A DNA stretch of 64,000 bases, taken from positions 48,180 to 112,179 of the forward strand of contig NZ_BMVR01000006.1 of the NCBI RefSeq assembly GCF_014650815.1, in the 5' to 3' direction. Each line of letters starts with the position of its first letter. Positions within the stretch are counted from its first letter, which is position 1. Origin of the DNA: Streptomyces flavofungini (GTDB taxonomy: Bacteria > Actinomycetota > Actinomycetes > Streptomycetales > Streptomycetaceae). The notes below the pieces were generated by a model, which saw only the letters and a program-made list of their open reading frames with translations, was not told the origin of the DNA and did no database searches. Made by a program: the position numbers and the translations under genes. This document shows, piece after piece, positions 1 through 11,755 of this stretch.

Positions 1-4
1 CCCC

Positions 5-706
5 TCAGCCCGTACTCTCCCCGGCCCGCCGCTGCCCGTACCCCTGCAACTTCCGCCCCGCCTCGCTGACCCGGTCCGGGGACAGGATGCTCGGCGTGTG
101 CCCCGGCACCGAGGTCGCGGTGAGCCACAGGCGGCACATCCACTCCAGTTGGGCGGTGCGGTCGAAGGCCTGGGAGAGGGAGTCCCCGTAGGCGACCGTG
201 CCGTGGTTCTGGAGGAGGCAGGCCGTGCGGTCGCGCAGGGCGTGGAGCATGTGCTCGGCCAACTCGTCGGTGCCGTACAGGGCGTAGGGGGCGACCCGGA
301 CGGGGCCGCCGAGGGCGCCGGTCATGTAGTGGATGGGCGGGAGTTCCGGGACGAGGGTGGAGACGGCGGTGGCGTGCACGGCGTGGGTGTGGACGACGGC
401 ACCGGCGCCGGTGGCGCGGTAGATCGCCAGGTGCATGGGCAGCTCGCTGGTGGGGCCGAGGGCGCCGAAGCGCCGCTCGCCGTCCAGGCCGACGCCGAGG
501 ACGTCCGCGGGCGTCAGCTCGTCGTACGGGACGCCGCTCGGGGTGACCAGGACGGTGTCGCCGACCCGCACGGAGACGTTGCCGGAGGTGCCGACGACCA
601 GGCCGTCCGTCACGGTCCTGCGGGCGGTCGCGACCAGCTCGTCCCAGGCCCGCGCGACCGCCTCGCGCCCCGGGCCCACCGTGGTGTCGTGCCGCTGCTC
701 AGTCAT
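5..706 (-). CDS. Class II aldolase/adducin family protein
   Basis: About 233 residues, the usual length for fuculose/rhamnulose-phosphate-type class II aldolases. The glycine-rich phosphate-binding stretch (GTSGNVSVRVGD) lies near residues 39-50. A His pair (VVHTHAVHA) in the middle and a later His (LLQNHGTVA) match the zinc-ligand pattern of the family, which cleaves sugar phosphates or related 2-keto substrates in the cytoplasm. The start was set at the ATG ending at 706, because GGGAGG sits 8 nt upstream; a longer in-frame reading to 829 has no ribosome site. The substrate cannot be told from sequence. No operon partner is visible in the window, as the gene runs out of the left edge region and the next gene is divergent. 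Confidence 0.85.
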   Translation of the reverse strand: MTEQRHDTTVGPGREAVARAWDELVATARRTVTDGLVVGTSGNVSVRVGDTVLVTPSGVPYDELTPADVLGVGLDGERRFGALGPTSELPMHLAIYRATGAGAVVHTHAVHATAVSTLVPELPPIHYMTGALGGPVRVAPYALYGTDELAEHMLHALRDRTACLLQNHGTVAYGDSLSQAFDRTAQLEWMCRLWLTATSVPGHTPSILSPDRVSEAGRKLQGYGQRRAGESTG

Positions 707-1144
707 GCGGTGATCCTCCCAGAGGGCCCGGCCGAGGGGGCCCGGAAGCCGCGGAGTCGAGGCGTCTACGCGCGCCATGGAATGGAATGGGGGGAGTCCG
801 TGGAGCCTTGGAACACGGCACCGCCACACGCCTGGAGGTTTGAGACCTTCGGGCCGGGTGCCGGAGCCGATGGCGCGGCCGGGTGATCAGGATCTCTTCT
901 ACGGGCCGACAGCCCAGCTCAACGGTTCGAACAGGGGTCACCCGAAAGGGCCACGGACGGCCTAATTCCGGGCCCGCGAAGGGCCCTCGCCATCACCTTG
1001 CCGCCCGACCGGGTGTATGCCGGAAGGACGCGGAGGGACAGCGACCCGGATCGAGTCACCATGCGGCCCAGCCCAGTTCACTTTCCGTTCATCCAGGTTG
1101 CCTACGTTCCACGAGCCACTGACGTCCAACAGAAGCCTGGGTAA
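707..1144. other. Divergent intergenic region, aldolase / pit
   Basis: 438 nt between divergent genes. It holds the promoters of both genes and the PHO box listed separately. A short GC hairpin (gggccc-gcgaa-gggccc) occurs near 970-986. I see no convincing small gene here. Confidence 0.5.
1076..1108 (+). promoter_or_regulatory. PHO box (PhoP-binding direct repeats) upstream of pit
   Basis: Two adjacent 11-nt direct repeats, GTTCACTTTCC (1076-1086) and GTTCATCCAGG (1087-1097), fit the Streptomyces PhoP repeat unit G(G/T)TCAYYYR(G/C)G. A degenerate third unit follows at 1098-1108. They lie 47-69 nt before the pit start codon. The position and match suggest that PhoP controls this phosphate transporter. 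Whether it activates or represses cannot be read from the sequence. Confidence 0.75.
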
Positions 1145-2431
<1,287 letters not shown>

Positions 2432-2443
2432 GGAAGCAGCAGC

Positions 2444-2671
2444 ATGAAGATCGACTGGGCAGCTCTCGGCTCCGTCTTCGGAGTCAGCCTCGTGGTGACC
2501 GTCGCCCTCGTGGGCCTGTTCACCCTCGGCATCGTCGGCCTCTCCAAGCAGGAGCAGGCGCGGACCGCCGGGGGCGGCACGGCCGCGATACCGGCACGCG
2601 TGGGGGCGTACGCCTGCTTCGCGCTCTGCGCCGCGGCGGTCGCGTACGGGATCTATCTGATCGTCGTCTGA
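2444..2671 (+). CDS. Small two-TM membrane protein, partner of Pit
   Basis: 75 residues with two predicted transmembrane helices (about 7-30 and 52-75) joined by a short Gln/Ala/Gly-rich loop. There is no catalytic motif. It begins 12 nt after pit, behind AAGGAAGCAGCAGC, and is followed by a strong terminator, so the two genes form a bicistron. Proteins of this type commonly follow pit in Streptomyces. A role as an accessory or stabilising subunit is inferred only from linkage. Confidence 0.8.
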   Translation: MKIDWAALGSVFGVSLVVTVALVGLFTLGIVGLSKQEQARTAGGGTAAIPARVGAYACFALCAAAVAYGIYLIVV

Positions 2672-2704
2672 CCGCACGGGTGCCGCGCGGCGCCCCGTCC
2701 ACAG

Positions 2705-2746
2705 AGCCCTGCGGGGCGGCCGAACCGGCCGCCCCGCAGGGCTTTT
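2705..2746 (+). terminator. Rho-independent terminator of the pit operon
   Basis: An 18-bp perfect stem (2705-2722 pairing with 2726-2743) with a 3-nt loop, followed by TTTT. It lies 34 nt after the stop of the small membrane protein. Confidence 0.9.
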
Positions 2747-3025
2747 CGGCGTTCCGGCGCCTGGCCGGAAGGCCCGCGGGCGGCGCGGGAGGCACGCGCT
2801 ATCGATCATCCACGATCAGGCCACGCAGCGACTCGCTCACGTTCGATTAGACATGTGGCATACTGGGTAGCAGCACTCTGCTAGGGTCGGGCGCACATAT
2901 GTCAGACAGAGCGGCTGCGCTGCGCTGCACGGCGGAGGGCCAGCCTGCGTTAGGCATACCTTCGTATCGCTGCCCTTCGTACGGCTTCATGGCGAGCTGA
3001 CTCCTGGTCGTAGTGAAGGAGCATC
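2747..3025. other. Intergenic region before the XRE regulator
   Basis: About 280 nt with lower GC than its surroundings, including an AT-containing stretch (gattagacatgtggcatact) near 2847-2866 that probably holds the promoter of the XRE gene. No gene is visible. Confidence 0.4.
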
Positions 3026-3886
3026 ATGCCCAGCGAACTGGACCCGAGCCTGAACCGCCGTAAGCTCCGCATCGCCCTGCGCAAGGCCCGTGAGGATGCC
3101 CGACAGACCCAGGGCGAAGCGGCGAACGAACTCGAATGGTCGCTGTCGAAGCTGAACCGCATCGAGAAGGGCACGGTCAGTGTCTCGGTGACGGACCTGC
3201 GGGCGCTGCTGCGTCAGTACGGCGTGGACGACGAGGAGCAGGTGACCGAACTCGTCAACGCCGCGCGGGGCTCGAAGGGCCAGTCGTGGTGGACGCAGTG
3301 GTCGGACGTCGCCAACCCCCGGTTCTCCGAATACCTGGGGTTCGAGGCGGCGGCGGTCTCGCTGCGCACTTACCAGCCCATCGTCGTCCCCGGCCTGCTG
3401 CACACCGAGGAGTACGCCGACGCCCTGGCCGCCCCCGAGGTCAGCGACACGAACACGCGCCGCCGCCTGGTGGAGTTCCGCACCGCGCGCCAGGAGCGGG
3501 TCTTCGACCCGGACAACGGGATCGAGACCCTGCACTTCGTCGTGGACGAGGCGGCGCTGCGCCGCCGGATCGGCACCCCGGCGGTGATGCGCGGCCAATT
3601 GCAGCGGCTCCTGGAGGTGGCGGAGCACCCGAACGCCACCCTCCAGGTGCTGCCGTTCACCGCCGGGGCGCTGCTGAGCACCCAGACCCCGTTCGCCCTC
3701 CTCGGCTTCAAGGACGACGACGACCTGATCTACGTGGAGTTCTCGCAAGCCGTCATCGCGACCCGGGAGAACTACGAGCTGGTCGCCAACTTCCAGGACT
3801 GCTTCGAACAGTTGCAGGAGATCGCGTACAGCGGAAGCCAGGCCATCGACCTGATCAGCGAGGTCAGGGAAGGCTTCGCAGGCTGA
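3026..3886 (+). CDS. XRE-family regulator with DUF5753 (WhiJ/Scr1-like)
   Basis: 286 residues. An N-terminal helix-turn-helix of about 60 residues (LRIALRKAREDARQTQGEAA, then LEWSLSKLNRIEKG) is followed by the DUF5753 domain (about 95-280), with hallmarks QPIVVPGLLHTEEYA near 116-130 and LQVLPF near 210. This architecture defines the Scr1/WhiJ-type antitoxin-like regulators, which in Streptomyces usually work with small DUF397 proteins in development. A DUF397 gene lies 0.9 kb away on the other strand. The start has GAAGGAGC 3-4 nt upstream. The function as a DNA-binding regulator is secure at family level; targets are unknown. Confidence 0.92.
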   Translation: MPSELDPSLNRRKLRIALRKAREDARQTQGEAANELEWSLSKLNRIEKGTVSVSVTDLRALLRQYGVDDEEQVTELVNAARGSKGQSWWTQWSDVANPRFSEYLGFEAAAVSLRTYQPIVVPGLLHTEEYADALAAPEVSDTNTRRRLVEFRTARQERVFDPDNGIETLHFVVDEAALRRRIGTPAVMRGQLQRLLEVAEHPNATLQVLPFTAGALLSTQTPFALLGFKDDDDLIYVEFSQAVIATRENYELVANFQDCFEQLQEIAYSGSQAIDLISEVREGFAG

Positions 3887-3929
3887 TTCTCGGAGCCGTC
3901 CGTTCCGGGACGAGGGGAGGTCTCGCGCC

Positions 3930-4520
3930 ATGTCGGTCGTCATGTTGGCACGGTGGCTGTGGCACCACCTGACGGCCCCGCAAGCCGCCGCCCCGGACGG
4001 CTCCCCCGGCTCCCCCGGCGCCCCTGGGGTCCCCGCCCCCGCGGGCGCCGACGGAGCGGGCGATGCGGACCCGCCGCCGGGCCAGGACCCCGCGGCACCC
4101 GCCACCCCCACCCACGTCAACGACCTCATCCGGGAAGGGATGAAGGACCCCGAGTTCGCCCGCGAGCTGGACCGGCTCCTCGACCACGAGCACCGGCGCA
4201 GCCTGCACTCCCAGGAACTGCAGACGCTCAGCTTCCTCGCCAAGACGGGCTGCGTCTCGCTGTGCCTGGCCGTCGTGGTGGTGGCGATCGCACCCGCCGT
4301 GATCATCGGCCGGAGCGTCGTCGCGCACTACGACATCAGCCCCTGGCACTTCGCCGTCGCGCTCACCGGCGTCTGCGGGCTGCTCACCGCCGCCGTGGGC
4401 TGGGTCGTACGGGCCCTGCGTCACGGCCGTCGGCAGCGCACCGACGCTACGCCCGAGCCCCGCCCCCCGGCCGACGGGGCGGCCGCGGACGGTCCCGCCC
4501 CGCGGGCGGGCGCGGGATGA
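3930..4520 (+). CDS. Hypothetical two-TM membrane protein
   Basis: 196 residues. A Pro/Gly/Ala-rich N-terminal region (about 18-62) precedes an amphipathic charged helix (HVNDLIREGMKDPEFARELDRLLDHEHRRS) around 62-92, then two transmembrane segments (about 107-128 and 138-163). It ends in a basic, Pro-rich tail. I do not recognise a family. A GGGGAGG motif lies upstream of the ATG. It follows the XRE gene by 43 nt and may be co-transcribed. Its last 74 nt overlap the convergent gene at 4447-4743. Confidence 0.7.
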   Translation: MSVVMLARWLWHHLTAPQAAAPDGSPGSPGAPGVPAPAGADGAGDADPPPGQDPAAPATPTHVNDLIREGMKDPEFARELDRLLDHEHRRSLHSQELQTLSFLAKTGCVSLCLAVVVVAIAPAVIIGRSVVAHYDISPWHFAVALTGVCGLLTAAVGWVVRALRHGRRQRTDATPEPRPPADGAAADGPAPRAGAG

Positions 4521-4743
4521 GCGGCGCCCGGCCCCACACGACCCCGGCGGCGACCGCCACGGCGGCGGACGTCGTCAGCCACACCGCGAGCCGGAGCGGG
4601 ACGCCCTCGACGAGAAGGGAGGCGAGCGCGCCCGCCAGCGTGGCGGCGCAGCCGCAGACCACGCAGTACGCCACCAGGACCAGCCGCCTGCCGGACGGCG
4701 GGGCATGCCTGCTCAGTGGAAGCTGCTTGCTCTCAACCCCCAT
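4447..4743 (-). CDS. Small hypothetical two-TM membrane protein
   Basis: 98 residues with two hydrophobic helices (about 21-45 and 51-70) and a basic Arg/Pro-rich C-terminus. It begins 34 nt downstream of the DUF397 gene on the same strand, so the two are probably co-transcribed. The 3' end overlaps the opposite-strand membrane gene by 74 nt. No known family is recognised. The part outside the overlap encodes both helices, which supports it as a real gene. Confidence 0.6.
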   Translation of the reverse strand: MGVESKQLPLSRHAPPSGRRLVLVAYCVVCGCAATLAGALASLLVEGVPLRLAVWLTTSAAVAVAAGVVWGRAPLIPRPPAGRDRPRPPRRPGGGARA

Positions 4744-4777
4744 GGTCTCCAGCCTTCCGTGCGCACGCTGGGACAGG

Positions 4778-4987
4778 TCACTCCACCCCGACTCTCCCCG
4801 AGGCCACCGCCCTCACAAACGCACGCCACGCCGGTGGCGTCACGGCCAGGTGCCCTCCGTGACGGTGGTTGGAGTCACGCACCCACACCCGATCGCCGGG
4901 ATGGGCCACTTCCACACATTCACCACTCGCCGTGGCGGTGTAACTGCTCTTGAACCATTGCGCTGCCGGTAAGTACGCGTCGGCCAC
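4778..4987 (-). CDS. DUF397 protein with a TTA codon
   Basis: 69 residues with the DUF397 pattern: WFKSSYT near residues 11-17, GECVEVAH near 22-29, VWVRDSN near 34-40 and TPPAWRAFVRAV near 50-61. Such small proteins pair with WhiJ/Scr1-type XRE regulators, one of which lies nearby at 3026-3886. The start is GTG at 4987 with AAGGGGG upstream. Codon 6 is TTA (4970-4972 on the plus strand), the rare leucine codon read only by the bldA tRNA in Streptomyces. It is the only in-frame TTA I found in the real genes of this window. Translation may therefore be developmentally gated. Confidence 0.85.
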   Translation of the reverse strand: MADAYLPAAQWFKSSYTATASGECVEVAHPGDRVWVRDSNHRHGGHLAVTPPAWRAFVRAVASGRVGVE

Positions 4988-5227
4988 ACCGCCCCCTTGC
5001 CCAGTGCGCTCGCGAGAGCCGGCGTCGCCCGAGCGGGTCCGCAGGCTGTGCCGCTCTCCGCTGTGCCGCTGTGCCGCTCTCCGCTGTCATGTTCAAGTTT
5101 ACGAGCGGGTGTTGCTCCCGCCTAGCCGTAAACCGGCCCCCGGAACCGTCCGTGTGGACCTCCGCACACTCTCCCGTCGCAGGTCAACAGCGAGTTGACG
5201 GGCGTCGCGGGCCATGGTGGACTGCCG

Positions 5228-5340
5228 GAGCCATTTACGGCGGCAGGAGAGGAAGCCGGTGCGAATCCGGCGCGGTCCCGCCACTGTCACCGGGTGATCC
5301 GAAGCGATCCCCGGGAGCCAGGAACTCTCGCCGCCGGTCT
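5228..5340 (+). ncRNA. Cobalamin (adenosylcobalamin) riboswitch
   Basis: It contains the conserved elements in order: GAAGCCGGTGCGAATCCGGC (5252-5271), then the B12 box CCCGCCACTGT (about 5277-5287), then a variable arm and CCGGGAGCCAGGA. A closing stem pairs GGCGGC near 5239-5244 with GCCGCC near 5330-5335. It lies upstream of cobD and should lower expression of the cob operon when B12 is abundant. A short hairpin (5349-5366) and a small ORF with its own ribosome site follow, so the control may be translational. Confidence 0.93.
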
Positions 5341-5383
5341 CGTCGAACCAGGGCGCGGAAACCCTGAGTGAGGACATATCGCC

Positions 5384-5467
5384 ATGCGCGGCCGCCCGTT
5401 GCCGTCCCCTGTTCCGTCGAGGGCCCCGTCGCGTCCCGGAACCGCCCGCCGCGTGTCGGCGGGCTGA
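5384..5467 (+). CDS. Putative 27-codon leader ORF between riboswitch and cobD
   Basis: The ATG at 5384 is preceded by GAGGAC about 9 nt upstream and reads 27 codons (MRGRPLPSPVPS...RRVSAG) to a TGA at 5465-5467, four nt before the cobD ATG. cobD has no clear ribosome site of its own. Arg/Pro/Ser-rich composition gives no family. It could be a leader peptide that couples cobD translation to riboswitch state, or only a chance ORF. Confidence 0.4.
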   Translation: MRGRPLPSPVPSRAPSRPGTARRVSAG

Positions 5468-5471
5468 GCCC

Positions 5472-6422
5472 ATGCGTGCCGATCGCGACTTCGCGTACGG
5501 CGCCGCCGCCGGACTCCTCGGTGACCTGCTGCTCGGCGATCCTCGCCGGGGGCATCCGGTCGCCGCGTTCGGGCGTGCGGCGGGAGCCGTCGAGCGGGTG
5601 CTGTGGCGTGACCACCGGGGGTGGGGGGCGCTGCACGCCCTGGTGTGCGCCGGGGGTGCCGTCGGCGCCGGTGCGCTCGCCTCTTGCGCGGTACGCCGCT
5701 CGCGTGCCGCTTCCGTCGGGCTGACCGCCGCCGCCACCTGGGCCGTCGTCGGGGGGACCTCCCTCGGGCGGGAGGCCCGGGCCATCGGGGGCGCGCTCGC
5801 CGCGGGGGACGTGGACGTCGCCCGGGAGCGGTTGCCTCATCTGTGCGGGCGGGATCCCGCCGCCCTCGACGCCGACGGGATCGCCCGGGCCGTCGTGGAG
5901 TCCGTCGCCGAGAACACGTCCGACGCCGTCGTGGGGGCCCTGGTGTGGGGTGCCGTCGGGGGTGTGCCGGGGCTGCTCGGGTTCCGGGCCGTCAACACGC
6001 TCGACGCGATGGTCGGGCACAGGTCCCCGCGCCATCTGCGGTACGGGTGGGCGTCCGCCCGGTTGGACGACGTCCTCGGGTGGCCGGGGGCGCGGCTCAC
6101 CGCCGCGCTCGCCGTGGCCGCGGGAGGTTCCCCTCGGGGGGCCGTGCGGGCCTGGCGCGGCGACGCCGCGAAGCACCCGAGCCCCAACGCGGGCGTTGTC
6201 GAGGCCTCCTTCGCGGGGGCGTTGGGGGTGCGGCTCGGGGGGAGCCTTTCGTACGGGGGACGGGTGGAGCACCGGCCTGTCCTCAACGGTGCGGGGCGGG
6301 CCGTCGGCGTGCGGGACATCGAGCGGGCCGTGACGTTGTCCCGGCGGGTGGGGTGGCTTGCTCTGGGAGTCGCGGTTGCCGTGGATGTCGCACGGACCAA
6401 GCAGCGGAGGCGGTTCGCGTGA
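5472..6422 (+). CDS. cobD: Adenosylcobinamide-phosphate synthase CobD/CbiB
   Basis: 316 residues, the normal length for CobD/CbiB, an integral membrane enzyme that attaches the aminopropanol arm to adenosylcobyric acid. Hallmarks: LLLGDPRRGHPVAAFGR near residues 19-35, ESVAENTSDAVVGALVWG near 142-159, NTLDAMVGH near 176-184 and KHPSPNAGVVEASFAGALGV near 235-254. The start was placed at the ATG at 5472; no strong Shine-Dalgarno is visible, and the upstream small ORF may supply translational coupling. The stop overlaps the GTG of cobQ (GTGA). It is the first large gene behind the B12 riboswitch. Confidence 0.95.
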   Translation: MRADRDFAYGAAAGLLGDLLLGDPRRGHPVAAFGRAAGAVERVLWRDHRGWGALHALVCAGGAVGAGALASCAVRRSRAASVGLTAAATWAVVGGTSLGREARAIGGALAAGDVDVARERLPHLCGRDPAALDADGIARAVVESVAENTSDAVVGALVWGAVGGVPGLLGFRAVNTLDAMVGHRSPRHLRYGWASARLDDVLGWPGARLTAALAVAAGGSPRGAVRAWRGDAAKHPSPNAGVVEASFAGALGVRLGGSLSYGGRVEHRPVLNGAGRAVGVRDIERAVTLSRRVGWLALGVAVAVDVARTKQRRRFA

Positions 6423-7923
6423 GCGGTGGACTACTGGTCGCCGGGACCACCTCCGACGCCGGGAAGAGCGTGGTGACCGCCGGGATCTGTCGGTGGCTCT
6501 CCCGCAAGGGTGTTTCCGTCGCGCCGTTCAAGGCGCAGAACATGTCGCTGAACTCGTTCGTCACGCGGGAAGGGGCCGAGATCGGGCGGGCGCAGGCCAT
6601 GCAGGCGCAGGCCGCCCGGGTCGAGCCCAGTGCGTTGATGAATCCGGTGCTGCTCAAGCCGGGGAGCGACCGGTCCAGTCAGGTCGTGCTCATGGGGAAG
6701 CCCGTGGGCGAGATGAGCGCCCGGGGCTATCACGGGGGGCGGCAGGAGGCGCTGCTCGACACCGTCGTGGGATGCCTGGAAGAGCTTCGGGGCACGTATG
6801 ACGCCGTGATCTGTGAAGGGGCGGGGAGTCCCGCCGAGATCAACCTCCGGCGTACCGACATCGTGAACATGGGGATCGCGCGGGCCGCCCGCTTCCCGGT
6901 CGTCGTGGTCGGGGACATCGACCGCGGCGGCGTCTTCGCCTCCTTCTTCGGGACCGTCGCGCTCCTGAGCCCGGCCGACCAGGAACTGGTCGCGGGCTTC
7001 CTCGTCAACAAGTTCCGGGGTGATGTGTCGCTCCTCGAACCCGGGCTCGACATGCTGCGCGACCTCACCGGGCGGCGCACGTTCGGCGTGCTGCCGTTCC
7101 GGCACGGGCTCGGCATCGACGAGGAGGACGGGCTGCGGGTCTCGCTGCGCGGGGCGGTGCGGGAGTCCGTCGTGGCGGCGCCGGTGGGCGCGGACGTGCT
7201 GCGGGTCGCCGTGTGCGCGGTGCCGCTGATGTCCAACTTCACCGACGTGGACGCGCTGGCCGCCGAACCCGGCGTCGTGGTGCGGTTCGTGGACCGGGCC
7301 GAGGAGCTGGTCGACGCGGACCTCGTCGTCGTACCAGGCACGCGCGGGACCGTGCGCGCCCTGCAGTGGCTGCGCGAGCGCGGGCTCGCGGACGCGCTCG
7401 CGCGCCGGGCCGCCGAGGGGCGGCCCGTCCTCGGGATCTGCGGCGGCTTCCAGGTGCTCGGCGAGCGCATCGAGGACGACGTCGAGTCGCGGGCCGGCAC
7501 CGTGGCCGGGCTCGGCCTGCTGCCCGTACGCGTCACGTTCCAGCGCGAGAAGACCCTGGCCCGGCCCGTCGGCGAGGCGCTCGGCGAGCACGTCGAAGGG
7601 TACGAGATCCATCACGGCGTCGCCGAGGTACTGGGCGGGGAGCCCTTCTTGGACGGGTGCCGGGCCGGGGCCGTGTGGGGCACCCACTGGCACGGCTCGC
7701 TGGAGAGCGACGCGTTCCGGCGCCGCTTCCTCACCGAGGTGGCGCGCGCCGCGGGCCGCCGCTTCGTACCCGCGCCCGACACCAGCTTCGCCGCCCTGCG
7801 CGAGGAACAGCTCGACCTCCTCGGCGACCTCATCGAAGAACACGCGGACACCGGCGCGCTGCTGCGCCTGATCGAGACCGGCGCTCCGTCCGGTCTCCCC
7901 TTCATCGCACCGGGGGCACCCTC

Positions 7924-7927
<4 letters not shown>
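6419..7927 (+). CDS. cobQ: Cobyric acid synthase CobQ (glutamine-hydrolysing)
   Basis: 502 residues. It amidates adenosylcobyrinic acid a,c-diamide at four side chains using glutamine and ATP. The N-terminal DethiobiotinS-like ATPase begins with LLVAGTTSDAGKS (phosphate loop at about 8-16) and KAQNMSLNS. The C-terminal glutamine amidotransferase domain carries the catalytic Cys341 in GICGGFQVLG and the His region EIHHG. The start is GTG at 6419, overlapping the cobD stop; the stop overlaps the ATG of cobN. Tight coupling marks it as part of the riboswitch-led operon. Confidence 0.96.
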
Positions 7928-11628
<3,701 letters not shown>

Positions 11629-11636
11629 GGGCGCCC

Positions 11637-11740
11637 GGCTGGGAGCTCCCCAAGCCCGCCCCTTCCCCGAACCTGGGCTCCGCCCCGGACCCCTTCCATC
11701 GCGCTTCGCGCTCGTCCTCAAACGCCGGACGGGCTGAAAT
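11637..11740 (+). repeat. Dispersed intergenic repeat, copy A (cobN/chelatase gap)
   Basis: About 100 nt containing the family blocks: GGGAGCTCCCCAAGCCCGCC, CCCCTTCCCCGAACCTGGGC, CTCCGCCCCGGACCCC, a small CGCGCTTCGCGC hairpin, and the core CTCGTCCTCAAACGCCGGAC followed by GGGCT. Related copies occur at 15165-15331, 24270-24466, 27208-27320 and 29667-29760, and a core copy at 18733-18754. Internal palindromes could form RNA hairpins and attenuate transcription into the chelatase gene. Confidence 0.85.
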
Positions 11741-11755
11741 TCTGGAGGTCGTCGC

